Source of the DNA: Welwitschia mirabilis
Lineage: Eukaryota > Gnetophyta > Gnetopsida > Welwitschiales
NCBI GenBank assembly: GCA_051453625.1
Contig: JBOZIK010000001.1
Span: 70,667,795 to 70,692,615, forward strand
Direction of reading: 5' to 3'
Length of the DNA: 24,821 nt
The notes beneath the pieces are model-generated. The model saw only the letters and a program-made list of their open reading frames with translations. It was not told the DNA's origin and made no database searches. Position 1 is the first letter of the stretch, and each line of letters starts with the position of its first letter. This document shows positions 9,398 to 17,129 of the stretch, piece by piece. Both the position numbers and the translations under genes were made by a program.

Positions 9398-10126
9398 TTA
9401 TGGTATTGTATATGATATACTAGGATTTGGAAATATTTCATCAAAAGATCCTAGTAACACCATCCAGGTCATCAACATCACCTATTCTTAGGGCATAGTG
9501 CATCAAAAGCTATGTGTTAGATTTATCTTAGGAAAGAGAATTTCCACTAATGGGATCAAGTATTTGACATCAAACTTTAAAAAATCATGTAGCTATAAAA
9601 GTGTCAAATTTAAAATTGAAAACCCTAAATTATAAATACTAATTAAGAAAACATAATCCTATATTTACTNNNNNNNNNNNNNNNNNNNNNNNNNNNNNNN
9701 NNNNNNNNNNNNNNNNNNNNNNNNNNNNNNNNNNNNNNNNNNNNNNNNNNNNNNNNNNNNNNNNNNNNNNNNNNNNNNNNNNNNNNNNNNNNNNNNNNNN
9801 NNNNNNNNNNNNNNNNNNNNNNNNNNNNNNNNNNNNNNNNNNNNNNNNNNNNNTTATGGTATTGTAGATGATATACTAGAATTTGGAAATATTTCATCAA
9901 AAGATCCTTGTAACACCATCCAGGTCATCGGCATCACCTATCCTTTAGGGCATAGTGCATCAAAAGCTATGTATTAGATTTATCTTAGGAAAGATAATTT
10001 CCACTAATGGGATCAGATAGATGACATCAAACTTTAAAAAATCATGTATCTAAAAAAGTGTTAAATTTACAATTGAAAACCCTAAAGTATAAATACTGAT
10101 TAAGAAATCCTAATCCTATATTTACT
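9398..10126 (+). repeat. Direct repeat of ~272 bases flanking a gap
   Basis: 9398-9669 ends at the gap and recurs at 9854-10126 starting right after it (offset 456-457, identity above 90% by eye). Shared landmarks are CATCCAGGTCATC, GGGCATAGTGCATCAAAAGC and GAAAACCCTAAA. The left copy has GCTATAAAAGTG where the right has TCTAAAAAAGTG. As with the gap at 2098, the overlap is consistent with unmerged contig ends. Confidence 0.9.
9670..9853. other. Assembly gap (184 N)
   Basis: A run of 184 N, so its length was estimated instead of set to a default. The same ~272-base sequence lies on both sides. Confidence 0.95.
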
Positions 10127-10640
10127 TATAAGAAGATCCAAGCACCCTTATTTAACAATATTTTACTAAATTTTTGACTAGTAAAAATAATTGGAATCCT
10201 TACAACATTAAATATGTACATGAATTCCTAAGCTCCTCCTTTGGAAGTGGGCTATCTTCAAGGCTAGCTTTGAGCAATCTATATTAGTCTCAACTTCTCT
10301 AATCAATGTAATTTAGTTCCTATTTTTTATGAAATAATAGTCATGAATTCTTGACTTTGAGTTACAATTAATCTTATACTTTAATGCCTGAGTGAGACTA
10401 TGTCGTTGAGTTTTTTAATTACCAAGTAAGTTTCCTAAGTTTACTTTTTAGCTTTTTTTTTTTCATTTGATGGATCTTGAGTGCATCAGTTCTTATGTTC
10501 CATGCTTATTAAAGGTTATGAAGGATCAACATCTCATGTGGTAAATAATATCATATCATAATGACTTGATCCATCATGGCTTTCTGATTTAAACTTTGTT
10601 TTTAGAATTTATAAGATATTGTTGAAGAATAGGTTTACTA
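10127..10640. other. LTR-like downstream sequence, tentative
   Basis: Follows the repeat at 9854-10126. A TATA-like element in the left copy (9592-9599), then CT-rich sequence and an AAATAATA stretch near 10332, are arranged like the U3-R-U5 of an LTR, possibly that of the element at 7786-8875. No primer site or terminal TG/CA could be located, so this is a suggestion only. No coding remnant seen. Confidence 0.3.
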
Positions 10641-10643
10641 CTG

Positions 10644-10708
10644 GATGATTTAAGCTAGACCTTTAGATCTAGATGATTTAAGATAGACATTTGGATTTAG
10701 ATCATTTC
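10644..10708 (+). repeat. 28-base tandem repeat, about 2.3 copies
   Basis: Units begin at 10644, 10672 and 10700 with GATGATTTAAG(C/A)TAGAC; the third is partial. Unit differences are few. It lies just beyond the readable end of the minus-strand gag. Confidence 0.85.
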
Positions 10709-10899
10709 CCTACTTAACTATCCAAGTTTAAACTTATCTTAATCTCAATTTTTAGTTTTGTTTGAATCCTTGTAGTTTTAGAGAATTTTATGCTATCTTT
10801 ATTAAGTCTTCTATCTTGATTTATTCCTATGAAAAGAATGGCATCTAATTCTACTATAATGAGGATCCTAAGAGTTTATAGAGTATAAAATATAGATGT

Positions 10900-11320
10900 G
10901 AATAATAACTCTTGTAGACTATTCATGTACTCTTTCTCTATCATTCATCTTTAGGTTTTCAAACCAATATATCCAAATTGAGAGCTTTGATTACTTGACA
11001 ACTAAAGGTTCCTCATATGTGCTTTTTAAGATATTCCAAATTTTCCTAATAGTTTTACATCTCACTATCTAGTTTAATTCTTTTAAGGTAATGAATTAAA
11101 AGAGAGAATTCTTTGCATTTGAGCCATACATGAAGGCAATCTTGTCTTGGTATTTCCATTTTTTTAAGGATTAGTCTAAGTGAGACTATTTCTTATAGAA
11201 TTCATGAATGTTTTTTTTAGATATGTGTATCCATATTTAATGCTTTGATATACTTGAAACTTAAAATACTATAAGTACACTAGCATCTTCATCTTTTAAT
11301 AAACATAATATTTCCCATCA
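10900..11320 (-). pseudogene. Ty1/copia gag, minus strand, decayed
   Basis: On the minus strand, KYYVY-stop-KMKMLVYL at 11316-11273 matches the plus-strand gag start NYAYWKMRIYVYL, with TGG changed to a stop. Further along, IRKIWNILKSTYEEPLVVK (about 11070-11010) and SKLSIWIYWFENLKMNDRER (about 11005-10945) match the UBN2 'AKDIW..L...YEG...VK.SK' and 'E...KM...E' region, then VHE-stop-STRV. It is therefore the same gag family as 2857-3390, inverted and independently decayed. Frameshifts occur between blocks; downstream (below 10900) no protease or integrase is recognisable. Confidence 0.8.
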
Positions 11321-11390
11321 AGAGCAAAGGTCTAATGGATGACATCCTTTCCATGATTCACTGAAGGATTTACTGCTTTTATGACTATCC

Positions 11391-11402
11391 ACTTTAATGC
11401 CA
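11391..11402 (-). other. Decayed primer-binding site, minus-strand copia
   Basis: The minus strand reads TGGCATTAAAGT against the initiator-tRNA site TGGTATCAGAGC, with changes that are transitions. It keeps the GG lost in the plus-strand copies. It lies between the inverted LTR and inverted gag, which fixes the orientation of this element. Confidence 0.65.
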
Positions 11403-11404
11403 CT

Positions 11405-12650
11405 AGAGGATTATTTAACATGGGAAAATGGGTGAATGAGTTTAACAAAACAAACTTAAACAATCAAGAAATAAAAATCTCAAATAGAAATATTGTTAAC
11501 ATATGTGGTTTCCCAACCTTGGTACATTCACACTTAGAGGATATCTTTTCTTCATACCTCTAAATATGCTTAACCTATAAAAAAAGTAATTTTGGAGAAT
11601 CCCCAATTCTACATACAACTAATATATCCCTCAGAAGGTAGTAATATCTTTCCTTCAAGTACTATAATAGATCAAAAACCAAAAGTGCTCTTAAGCACTT
11701 GTTAAATCTCAAGAAGCACTTTCACATATAGGTTACCTTAAATTTTGAAATTGCTAAGTAAGGAACCCTAACAAGAGAGATGAATAAAAGATATATGAAC
11801 TAAAAACAAGAAATTCTATAAATAAAATAGTCTAATAATGAAACTTCAATAACTCAAAATCAAGAAATAACAAGCTTGATAGATGATGATTTGTATAATA
11901 GCCTGATCTCTCCTTAGACATATCCATCTCAATAGAATTAGGCAGTACATTTATAGTAATGGATGAACATAGACCACAAGATGTCTTTAGTAATAGTGCT
12001 CTTTTGGTCAAAATTGAATCATTCTAGCATGTCTAGTTATAAGAGTTATTTATAAGAAAATTCTTTTTATTTTTTTTACATCTAAATTAGTATTTTTATT
12101 TTCCTTAGAGATTTAACCATTTGAATTAAGTTGGATGCTATTTCATGGTTATAAACAACTAGTTTTTTTCATCTAATGAGTATGTATTTTTAACATTAAT
12201 CTTCATGATAGACATCTATATTGTGATAGACATCTTTCATAAGTAGGTTTTTTTTTCATAAGATAGACATCTTTTTTTTTCTTTTTTCCATTTATGATAG
12301 ACATCTAGAGTAAACTTGCCTAGATTTTGATAAGCTTCGAATCATGTATATTTAATAATCTTGTACCAAGAATTTAGCATGCAAAACTTGCTTGATCCCC
12401 TAAAAATTGAATAATTCATCATTGTCATATCTCTAATACACATTAATTTTTATCATGTCTTTTAGCATAGAAGTCTTTCACTTAGTAGAATCTTTGATAA
12501 GTGCATTCAATATAGACATATTTTAGATGATATATGTCTTTCTTTAACTACAAGTTTAACTTAGCATGGACATCTTTCTAGATGTATACTTCTATCATTC
12601 ATAGATATCTTCTATTTTGTAGACATTTATTATTAACTTGATAGATATCT
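11405..12650 (-). mobile_element. Ty1/copia LTR, minus strand, decayed
   Basis: The reverse complement follows the 690-1948 LTR block by block: octamer-rich upstream part; GATGAAAAAAACTAGTTG...AATGGTTA; AAAGACATCTTGT..TCTATGTTCAT; TTTTATAGGTTAAG.ATATTTA; GGTTGG.AAACCACATA; then primer site and gag. The TATA segment seen at 1278 is missing here. Copies of AGACATCT crowd 12180-12310 and 12520-12640. The far 5' boundary is uncertain; it must lie before the plus-strand integrase remnant that begins about 12690. The LTR is more diverged from the plus-strand copy than the two plus-strand copies are from each other. Confidence 0.7.
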
Positions 12651-12689
12651 TTAATATCTTATCTATACATTAAACATAATGTGTTTAAC

Positions 12690-14714
12690 AAGTGGTGTCA
12701 TCAAAACTGGAATTTTTCTAAGAAGATATTTACATCATAAGATACTAATAGAGGTTTGGACAAGTTATGTTTCTGCAGTTAAGAATTTTAGGGTTTTTAG
12801 TTATATGGAACTTGTATATGTTCCATATCAACATCATAGCAAGTTGAATTCAAAATCATAATTATCTATTTTTATTGGTTATTCTAAAGAAAAAAATGCA
12901 CCAAAATATTGTTTATAAGTGGAGATGTTAGTTTTAATAAGAAAAGTAAATGGAAATGGGTTGAAAATGTTGTATACTAGAAAAAGAAATTTTTGAATAT
13001 GAAAGATGACATGGATGCATATTCCTAAGAAAATATATAAGAGAATTAGTATTTAATTAGTTCATCATCTCCCTCATTAAGTCTTAGTAGTTGTTATTCT
13101 TGATTTAGTTCATCTTCAACAAAGAAGATGTGGAATTTTCTTGATATTTATCAAAGATCATAAATTGTAAGTGAAGTTGCAAATTGCTCCTTCTTTAGTT
13201 ACATTTTAGAGGAAGATGGATCTTTTGTCTTTGAGAAAGTAGAAAAACATCTAAAATGGATAGAATAAATGATGTAGAAAATGGATGCAATTAAGAGAAA
13301 TAAACCTTGAGGCTTGGTGAAGCTATTAAAAGATAAATAAACTATTTGAGTTTAGTGGAATTATAAGATAAAGTGAAATGCAAATGATTCAGTTAATTCC
13401 TATAGAGAAAGACTTATTACCAAAGGGTATGCACAAAAATTTATTTAATGTTTATAGAAACATATTCTCTAGTCAATAGGTTTTATTCAGTAAGACCAAT
13501 TTAGGCACTTTTAGAAAATAATAAATAGACAATTACTCAGTTAGAGGTTAAAACTTCTTTCTTATATGGATATACTAATGAAGAAATTTATGTTGATCAG
13601 CCACTTGGTTTTCAAATTCAAGGTAAAGATCATATGGTTTATAAATTGGAGAAGCTTTATATGGATTAAAGTAAGCTCATGTGCTTGGTACACACATATT
13701 ACTAATTACTTGATAAATAATTAATTTTTCAAAAGCAAATCTAAATTAACCTTCCATGTTAAATGCTTGAACAACAATTTCTTATTGCATTTTTATATGT
13801 TAATGGTGTGATTCATTCAGGAAATATTAAAAAATTAGTTCTTGATTTTAAGGTAGCAATGATGTTTGAATGTGTAATGATAGATTTGGAAAAGATGGAT
13901 TACTTTCCTCAGATAGAGGTGGAGTAACATTCTTTAGGTATTTCTATTTTTGAAAAGAATATGTGCAAGATATTTTAAAAAAGTTTTGAATGGATTTATC
14001 CAAACCTATTTCTACCCCTTCTACTTATGATGAAAAGTTATCTTAATATGATGAAGGTGAGCAAGTTGATTCAATGATTTATCATAGTTTGATTAGAATC
14101 TTAATTTATCTAACCACTAGAAGGTGAGCTAAAATTTTTATAGCAAATAGAATTGCATGTTTCTCTTAAGAACCATATTAAAATCATTGGAAAGAAGCCA
14201 AAAGATCTTGAGATATGTAAAAGGAACTCAAAATTATGGTTTATGTTACTAATAATAATTTTCAATTAGCATAGTTGTAGATTGAGTAGGATCAATAGAT
14301 GAGAACAAGTCAACTACTAGATATGTTTTCTCTCTTTGAATGGACATAATATCATAGGGAAGTAAGATGTAGTCAAGACTAGCTTTATCTTTAGTAGAGG
14401 TAGAGTACATTACAAAGACATCAAGAACTTGCCAAGGAGTGTGGTTAAGAACAATTCTTGATGACATGTGGTTTACTATGATAACAAAAGTGCAATATCT
14501 TTAACAAAGAACCCAGTTTTTCATGCAAGAACAAAACACATGAAATTCATCATCATTTCATAAGAGATCTACTTCAAGAAGGACAAATTGAATTACAGTT
14601 TTGTCCTAGTTCAAAACAGTTAGCTGCCATTTTTACAATGTCTCTACCAAAAAAGTACTTTGAAGAACTACGAAGTTAGCTAAGAGTTACACATCTAGAT
14701 CATTAAGGAGGAGA
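12690..14714 (+). pseudogene. Ty1/copia integrase end, RT and RNase H, decayed
   Basis: This is the best-preserved pol remnant. Integrase C-terminal part: LIEVWTSYVSAVKNFRVF, YVPYQHHSKLNSKS, FIGYSKEKNAPKYC (about 12745-12920), then KSKWKWVENV. The link to RT contains MDAIKRNK and GYAQK. RT: SFLYGYTNEEIYVDQPLGFQ and VYKLEKLY (about 13555-13665); the YVDD catalytic box reads YVNG at 13796-13807, followed by VIHSGNIKKLVLDFKVAMMF. RNase H: ENKSTTRYVFSL-like region near 14300, LALSLVEVEYI (about 14381-14415), VWLRTILDDM, YYDNKSAISLTKNPVFHART (about 14476-14536), EIHHHFIRDLLQEGQIEL, CPSSKQLAAIF and LPKKYFEELR (to about 14680). Frame breaks and TAA/TAG stops occur throughout, so it is non-functional. 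It would have made cDNA and inserted it. It ends at a polypurine tract, as expected. The 5' half (gag, protease, integrase core) is absent, cut by the inverted LTR. Confidence 0.93.
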
Positions 14715-14715
14715 A
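14705..14715 (+). other. Polypurine tract of copia element
   Basis: AAGGAGGAGAA overlaps the last pol codons (GGE then stop) and is followed at once by TG (14716), the usual LTR start. It is the plus-strand priming site in reverse transcription. Confidence 0.8.
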
Positions 14716-14965
14716 TGAAAAAAGCGTAATTCTCAAATGCGTTCAACTTGTTTTATTAAATAGTTGAGTCATTGTAATGTTAAAACAAGATGTGTTCAGC
14801 TTATTTTATTGAATAGTTAAGTCATTGTAATATTGAACTATATTATTTTAAAGTCACTAAATTGTCATGTCATAATTTAGTTTAATTGTTGAAGAAATTA
14901 AGTTTTTGACGAAGTTCATCTCCAAGCATGGCTCCGGTTGCCATTTTACAGATGTGTCGGTGATG
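14716..14965 (+). mobile_element. Start of copia 3' LTR (U3)
   Basis: Begins with TG directly after the polypurine tract. The first 190 bases are AT-rich like the rest of the element. A TATA box follows at 14966. The LTR end cannot be placed because the sequence turns into the GC-rich block at about 14905-14930 and no terminal CA or 5' partner LTR is present in the window. Confidence 0.65.
14739..14845 (+). repeat. 53-base tandem duplication in LTR
   Basis: Two copies with period 53: each carries GTTCA(A/G)CTT then TTTTATT(A/G)AATAGTT(G/A)A and GTCATTGTAAT. All clear differences between the copies are transitions. Tandem duplications of this kind in U3 often hold enhancer-like elements in plant LTRs; that role is an inference. 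Confidence 0.85.
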
Positions 14966-14973
14966 TATAAAAA
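14966..14973 (+). promoter_or_regulatory. TATA box at start of GC-rich block
   Basis: TATAAAAA lies 250 bases after the LTR start and at the beginning of the GC-rich block, followed 30 bases later by CA-rich sequence suitable for a transcription start. It could be the LTR's own promoter or that of the downstream block; the sequence cannot decide. Confidence 0.5.
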
Positions 14974-15170
14974 GCATGACAGCCCACAACTACCAAGCCA
15001 CTCAAGCACAACGACTGCTTGCTACGTCTTCTCTCACTCATCTTTTCGGTTGTGGACAGTGGCGAGCGTGGACTTAGAAGACATTTCTACCGTGAAAGAT
15101 AGAGGAGGAGTTGCTTGGAGATAAATGGAGCTGTGAACATGTGCATTCTCTCATCTTCAGACTCTCTTCA

Positions 15171-15488
15171 ATGAAGAGCTACCCTTACGCCGTAAGCACG
15201 GTCGTAGCTAAACCTGTGGAGCATTGCGGAGCTCTCAGACGTGTAAAGAAGGAGAGCAATGCAGGTGATCTCCATCCACCTGGCGCATCCGTGGTTGCGG
15301 TGTTTACGTTGGCGCTGGTAGAGCCATGGTATAAGATCGGACGACTGTTAGATGTGGCACCCCTCATGTCCTATGCGACATTGATCGTAGTCAATTGCCA
15401 CTGTCCCTCCCCCGTCTCGGAGGAGATTCAGAGCATTCACCTGTCCACAGGAAGAGAAGTGCTTCATAGCCATACACATCTTTATTGA
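15171..15488 (+). CDS. Hypothetical open frame in GC-rich block (105 codons)
   Basis: ATG at 15171 opens 105 codons to TGA at 15486-15488; the same frame is open upstream to a TTG at 15111. The start reads MKSYPYAVSTVVAKPVEHCG, with a later segment VVAVFTLALVEPWYKIGRLL and a Cys/His-containing end. No signal peptide, membrane segment or known motif is convincing. It lies just after a splice-acceptor-like CAG (15160). Because GC-rich DNA has few stops, an open frame of this size can occur by chance, and a 141-codon frame on the opposite strand overlaps it. Treat it as one of several candidates. Confidence 0.25.
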   Translation: MKSYPYAVSTVVAKPVEHCGALRRVKKESNAGDLHPPGASVVAVFTLALVEPWYKIGRLLDVAPLMSYATLIVVNCHCPSPVSEEIQSIHLSTGREVLHSHTHLY

Positions 15489-15773
15489 GGCGATGAACGA
15501 GACATTGATCTCCCAAATTTTTGAGGCACAGCAAGCCGTGCTAGAAGAAGACGCATGCAGTGCCACAGCATGTCTGACGGAGATCATCCACGGGGTGAGC
15601 AGCAGGCGACAGATGCTCCTTCGGATTGGAGATGTCCGCCCTCTTTGTTCGAGCTGATAATTACAAGGCTTATGTCTAAATTTTGTCGTATCCCACGAGG
15701 AGTTACTTATTAGGGAGTAGGGAGCAGCATGGCCTATTACGGCACAACTGTTACGCAACCTGCTGCCGTTCAA
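15348..15773 (-). CDS. Hypothetical minus-strand open frame (141 codons)
   Basis: The longest uninterrupted frame in the window with an ATG. It is rich in Ser, Arg, Cys and His, lacks a recognisable domain, and overlaps the plus-strand candidates. Composition is as expected of the reverse reading of a coding or GC-rich region, so it is more likely a shadow than a gene. Listed because the true strand of this block is not settled. Confidence 0.15.
   Translation of the reverse strand: MNGSRLRNSCAVIGHAAPYSLISNSSWDTTKFRHKPCNYQLEQRGRTSPIRRSICRLLLTPWMISVRHAVALHASSSSTACCASKIWEINVSFIASIKMCMAMKHFSSCGQVNALNLLRDGGGTVAIDYDQCRIGHEGCHI
15391..15657 (+). CDS. Hypothetical open frame / exon candidate (88 codons)
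   Basis: Open from 15391 to TGA at 15655-15657, with an internal ATG at 15493 giving 54 codons. The translation contains KCFIAIHIFIEAMNETLISQ and then FEAQQAVLEEDACSATACL, ending TEIIHGVSSRRQMLLRIGDV. Composition is balanced and two helices could be amphipathic, which is more protein-like than the other frames here. I cannot assign it to a family. After the stop the same frame continues FVVSHEELLIRE and ITAQLLRNLLPFN before another stop. It could be part of a decayed multi-helix (repeat-type) protein, but this is a guess from appearance. Confidence 0.3.
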   Translation, partial: SIATVPPPSRRRFRAFTCPQEEKCFIAIHIFIEAMNETLISQIFEAQQAVLEEDACSATACLTEIIHGVSSRRQMLLRIGDVRPLCSS

Positions 15774-15893
15774 CTGCTAGAGGCCTTTCTCAGTTTGCCT
15801 GACAGTCCTGCCTTGGGCCGTGTTTATGCTTTGCTCTCAATTCTTTTGTCTAAATCTTTGGGAAAACAACTGATAGAAGTAGCCGATTCATGG
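15729..15893 (+). other. Exon candidate ending in a splice donor
   Basis: Open from 15714 (ATG at 15729) with translation MAYYGTTVTQPAAVQLLEAF, then LSLPDSPALGRVYALLSILL and KSLGKQLIEVADS. The stop TAA at 15894 falls inside the donor-like ATG/GTAAGAG, exactly as expected if the reading frame ends at an exon-intron junction and not at a true stop. The sequence after it (15894-16048) is purine-rich and reads as intron or untranslated. No family match. Confidence 0.35.
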
Positions 15894-16048
15894 TAAGAGA
15901 TGCAGGGATACATGAAGAGAGCAAACTGTAAAGAAAGACAGAAGCATAAGAGAGTCTGTAGAGAGACAGAAGGGCCAAGTGGGGAAAACATACAAACCCT
16001 GCTTGAAGGAACAGGGAAACTTCAGAGGGAAAGGGAAAAAAAAAAAAA

Positions 16049-17129
16049 CTTGGTAATAACAACAATCTTATTAGAGGGGGGAAAAGATTGCTAGTACTTA
16101 AACACAATTTGGATTTCCTCAACCTCTAACAGAGTATTAAATCCTTTTTGTTTAATGGCATAAACCCTTTAATAACTTTGGGGGAAAAAAAGGAAGGCTT
16201 CAAGTATATTTTCCACTTTGAAAAATTTTATTCCNNNNNNNNNNNNNNNAAATTTAATAGAAACAGAACCATTTTATTTTGATTAGCATAATAGGAAACG
16301 ATAAATGGAAAAATTAGGGAAAAAAGCTTGAGTTTACAACAAATGTAGGTAACTTCGAATATTTAATTACTAGATAATTGTGTTTTGAAAACTTTACTGA
16401 ACAGAGGAATTCTATCACTCACCACATATAATTTGAATTTGAGAATAATTCAGAGCCTTATCTCCTTTTAAGTAGTGCTATTCTTTTGTTGTATACCTAG
16501 GGCCTAGATGTTTCTTTTAAATTAAAACTTAGTTCTTGATTTTTTGTTCTTATAAGAAAGAAATACTTTAATTTCTAGAATTTTCTCTTTTGATAATTTT
16601 TTAAATAATTATAAGGGTATATTCATGAAATTAATGAAAAGCAAATGCAGCGATAAAATTTTAAACATCCGTTGTATTTTTTGCGGTACCTTTAATATTT
16701 ATGAAAATAATCTTTTCAAAATAAGTCTTAATGATTTTCAAATATGTTTTTAATAGAAATTTTATTAGCATCATTTTAAGAAAAAGTTCTATCTCTTAGA
16801 TGCTAGTTTAGTTATTTTAGTAATAAAATAAATATTGGTATACTTCATGTAACTTTTGTAGAAGAGCAAATTGTATTTTTTGTTAATTAGATAAGTTTCA
16901 CCCTTTTAATTCATTATTTTAAACCTTAATAAAGGAGTTAAGGTTTATTCAAAGATGTAATTTTTTATTATTTTACTATTAGAGTTTACTAGTATTTTTT
17001 TAACTCTAAACTTTGAAATAAAATATTTTTTATACAAATGTAAAAATGTTTGCTAAACTAACTAGTAGTACTACTTTTGAGTTATTATAAAATACATAAA
17101 TAATATGTTTTGAAAAAATAAGTTAATTA
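16049..17129. other. AT-rich stretch with a small gap
   Basis: Returns to low GC. Contains a G-run (16075-16081), a second purine run near 16170 and no coding remnant that I can recognise. If the LINE whose RT lies downstream was once full length, its endonuclease domain should have been here, but I could not find the endonuclease motifs. Confidence 0.4.
16235..16249. other. Assembly gap (15 N)
   Basis: A short estimated gap of 15 N in AT-rich DNA, with no repeated flanks seen. Confidence 0.95.

Larger units (their letters stand above)
14905..16048. other. CpG-keeping GC-rich block, identity unknown
   Basis: Composition changes sharply from the surrounding AT-rich DNA to near 50% GC, with about forty CpG in 14928-15893 by hand count, whereas neighbouring kilobases have almost none. 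It holds a TATA box (14966), a pyrimidine-rich splice-acceptor-like run ending in CAG (15142-15160), overlapping open frames on both strands (15171-15488 plus; 15391-15654 plus; 15729-15893 plus; 15348-15773 minus) and a splice-donor-like ATG/GTAAGAG at 15893. It ends in purine-rich sequence with 12-13 A at about 16037-16048. I recognise no domain. Possibilities: remnant or exon of a host gene, a processed copy with a poly-A end, or the interior of an unusual, CpG-rich LTR. The first 60 bases overlap the putative LTR. Confidence 0.75.

Noticed and set aside
9643-9900. 85-codon minus-strand frame
   Set aside because: Most of it is the N gap.
11381-11563. 60-codon plus-strand frame
   Set aside because: It is the reverse reading of the minus-strand copia LTR end and primer site.
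14249-14467. 72-codon minus-strand frame
   Set aside because: It is antisense to the well-supported copia RNase H.
15850-16122. 90-codon Leu/Phe/Ser-rich minus-strand frame and the 64-codon basic plus-strand frame opposite it
   Set aside because: Both are readings of a purine-rich/pyrimidine-rich tract after the GC-rich block, with strongly biased composition and no motif.
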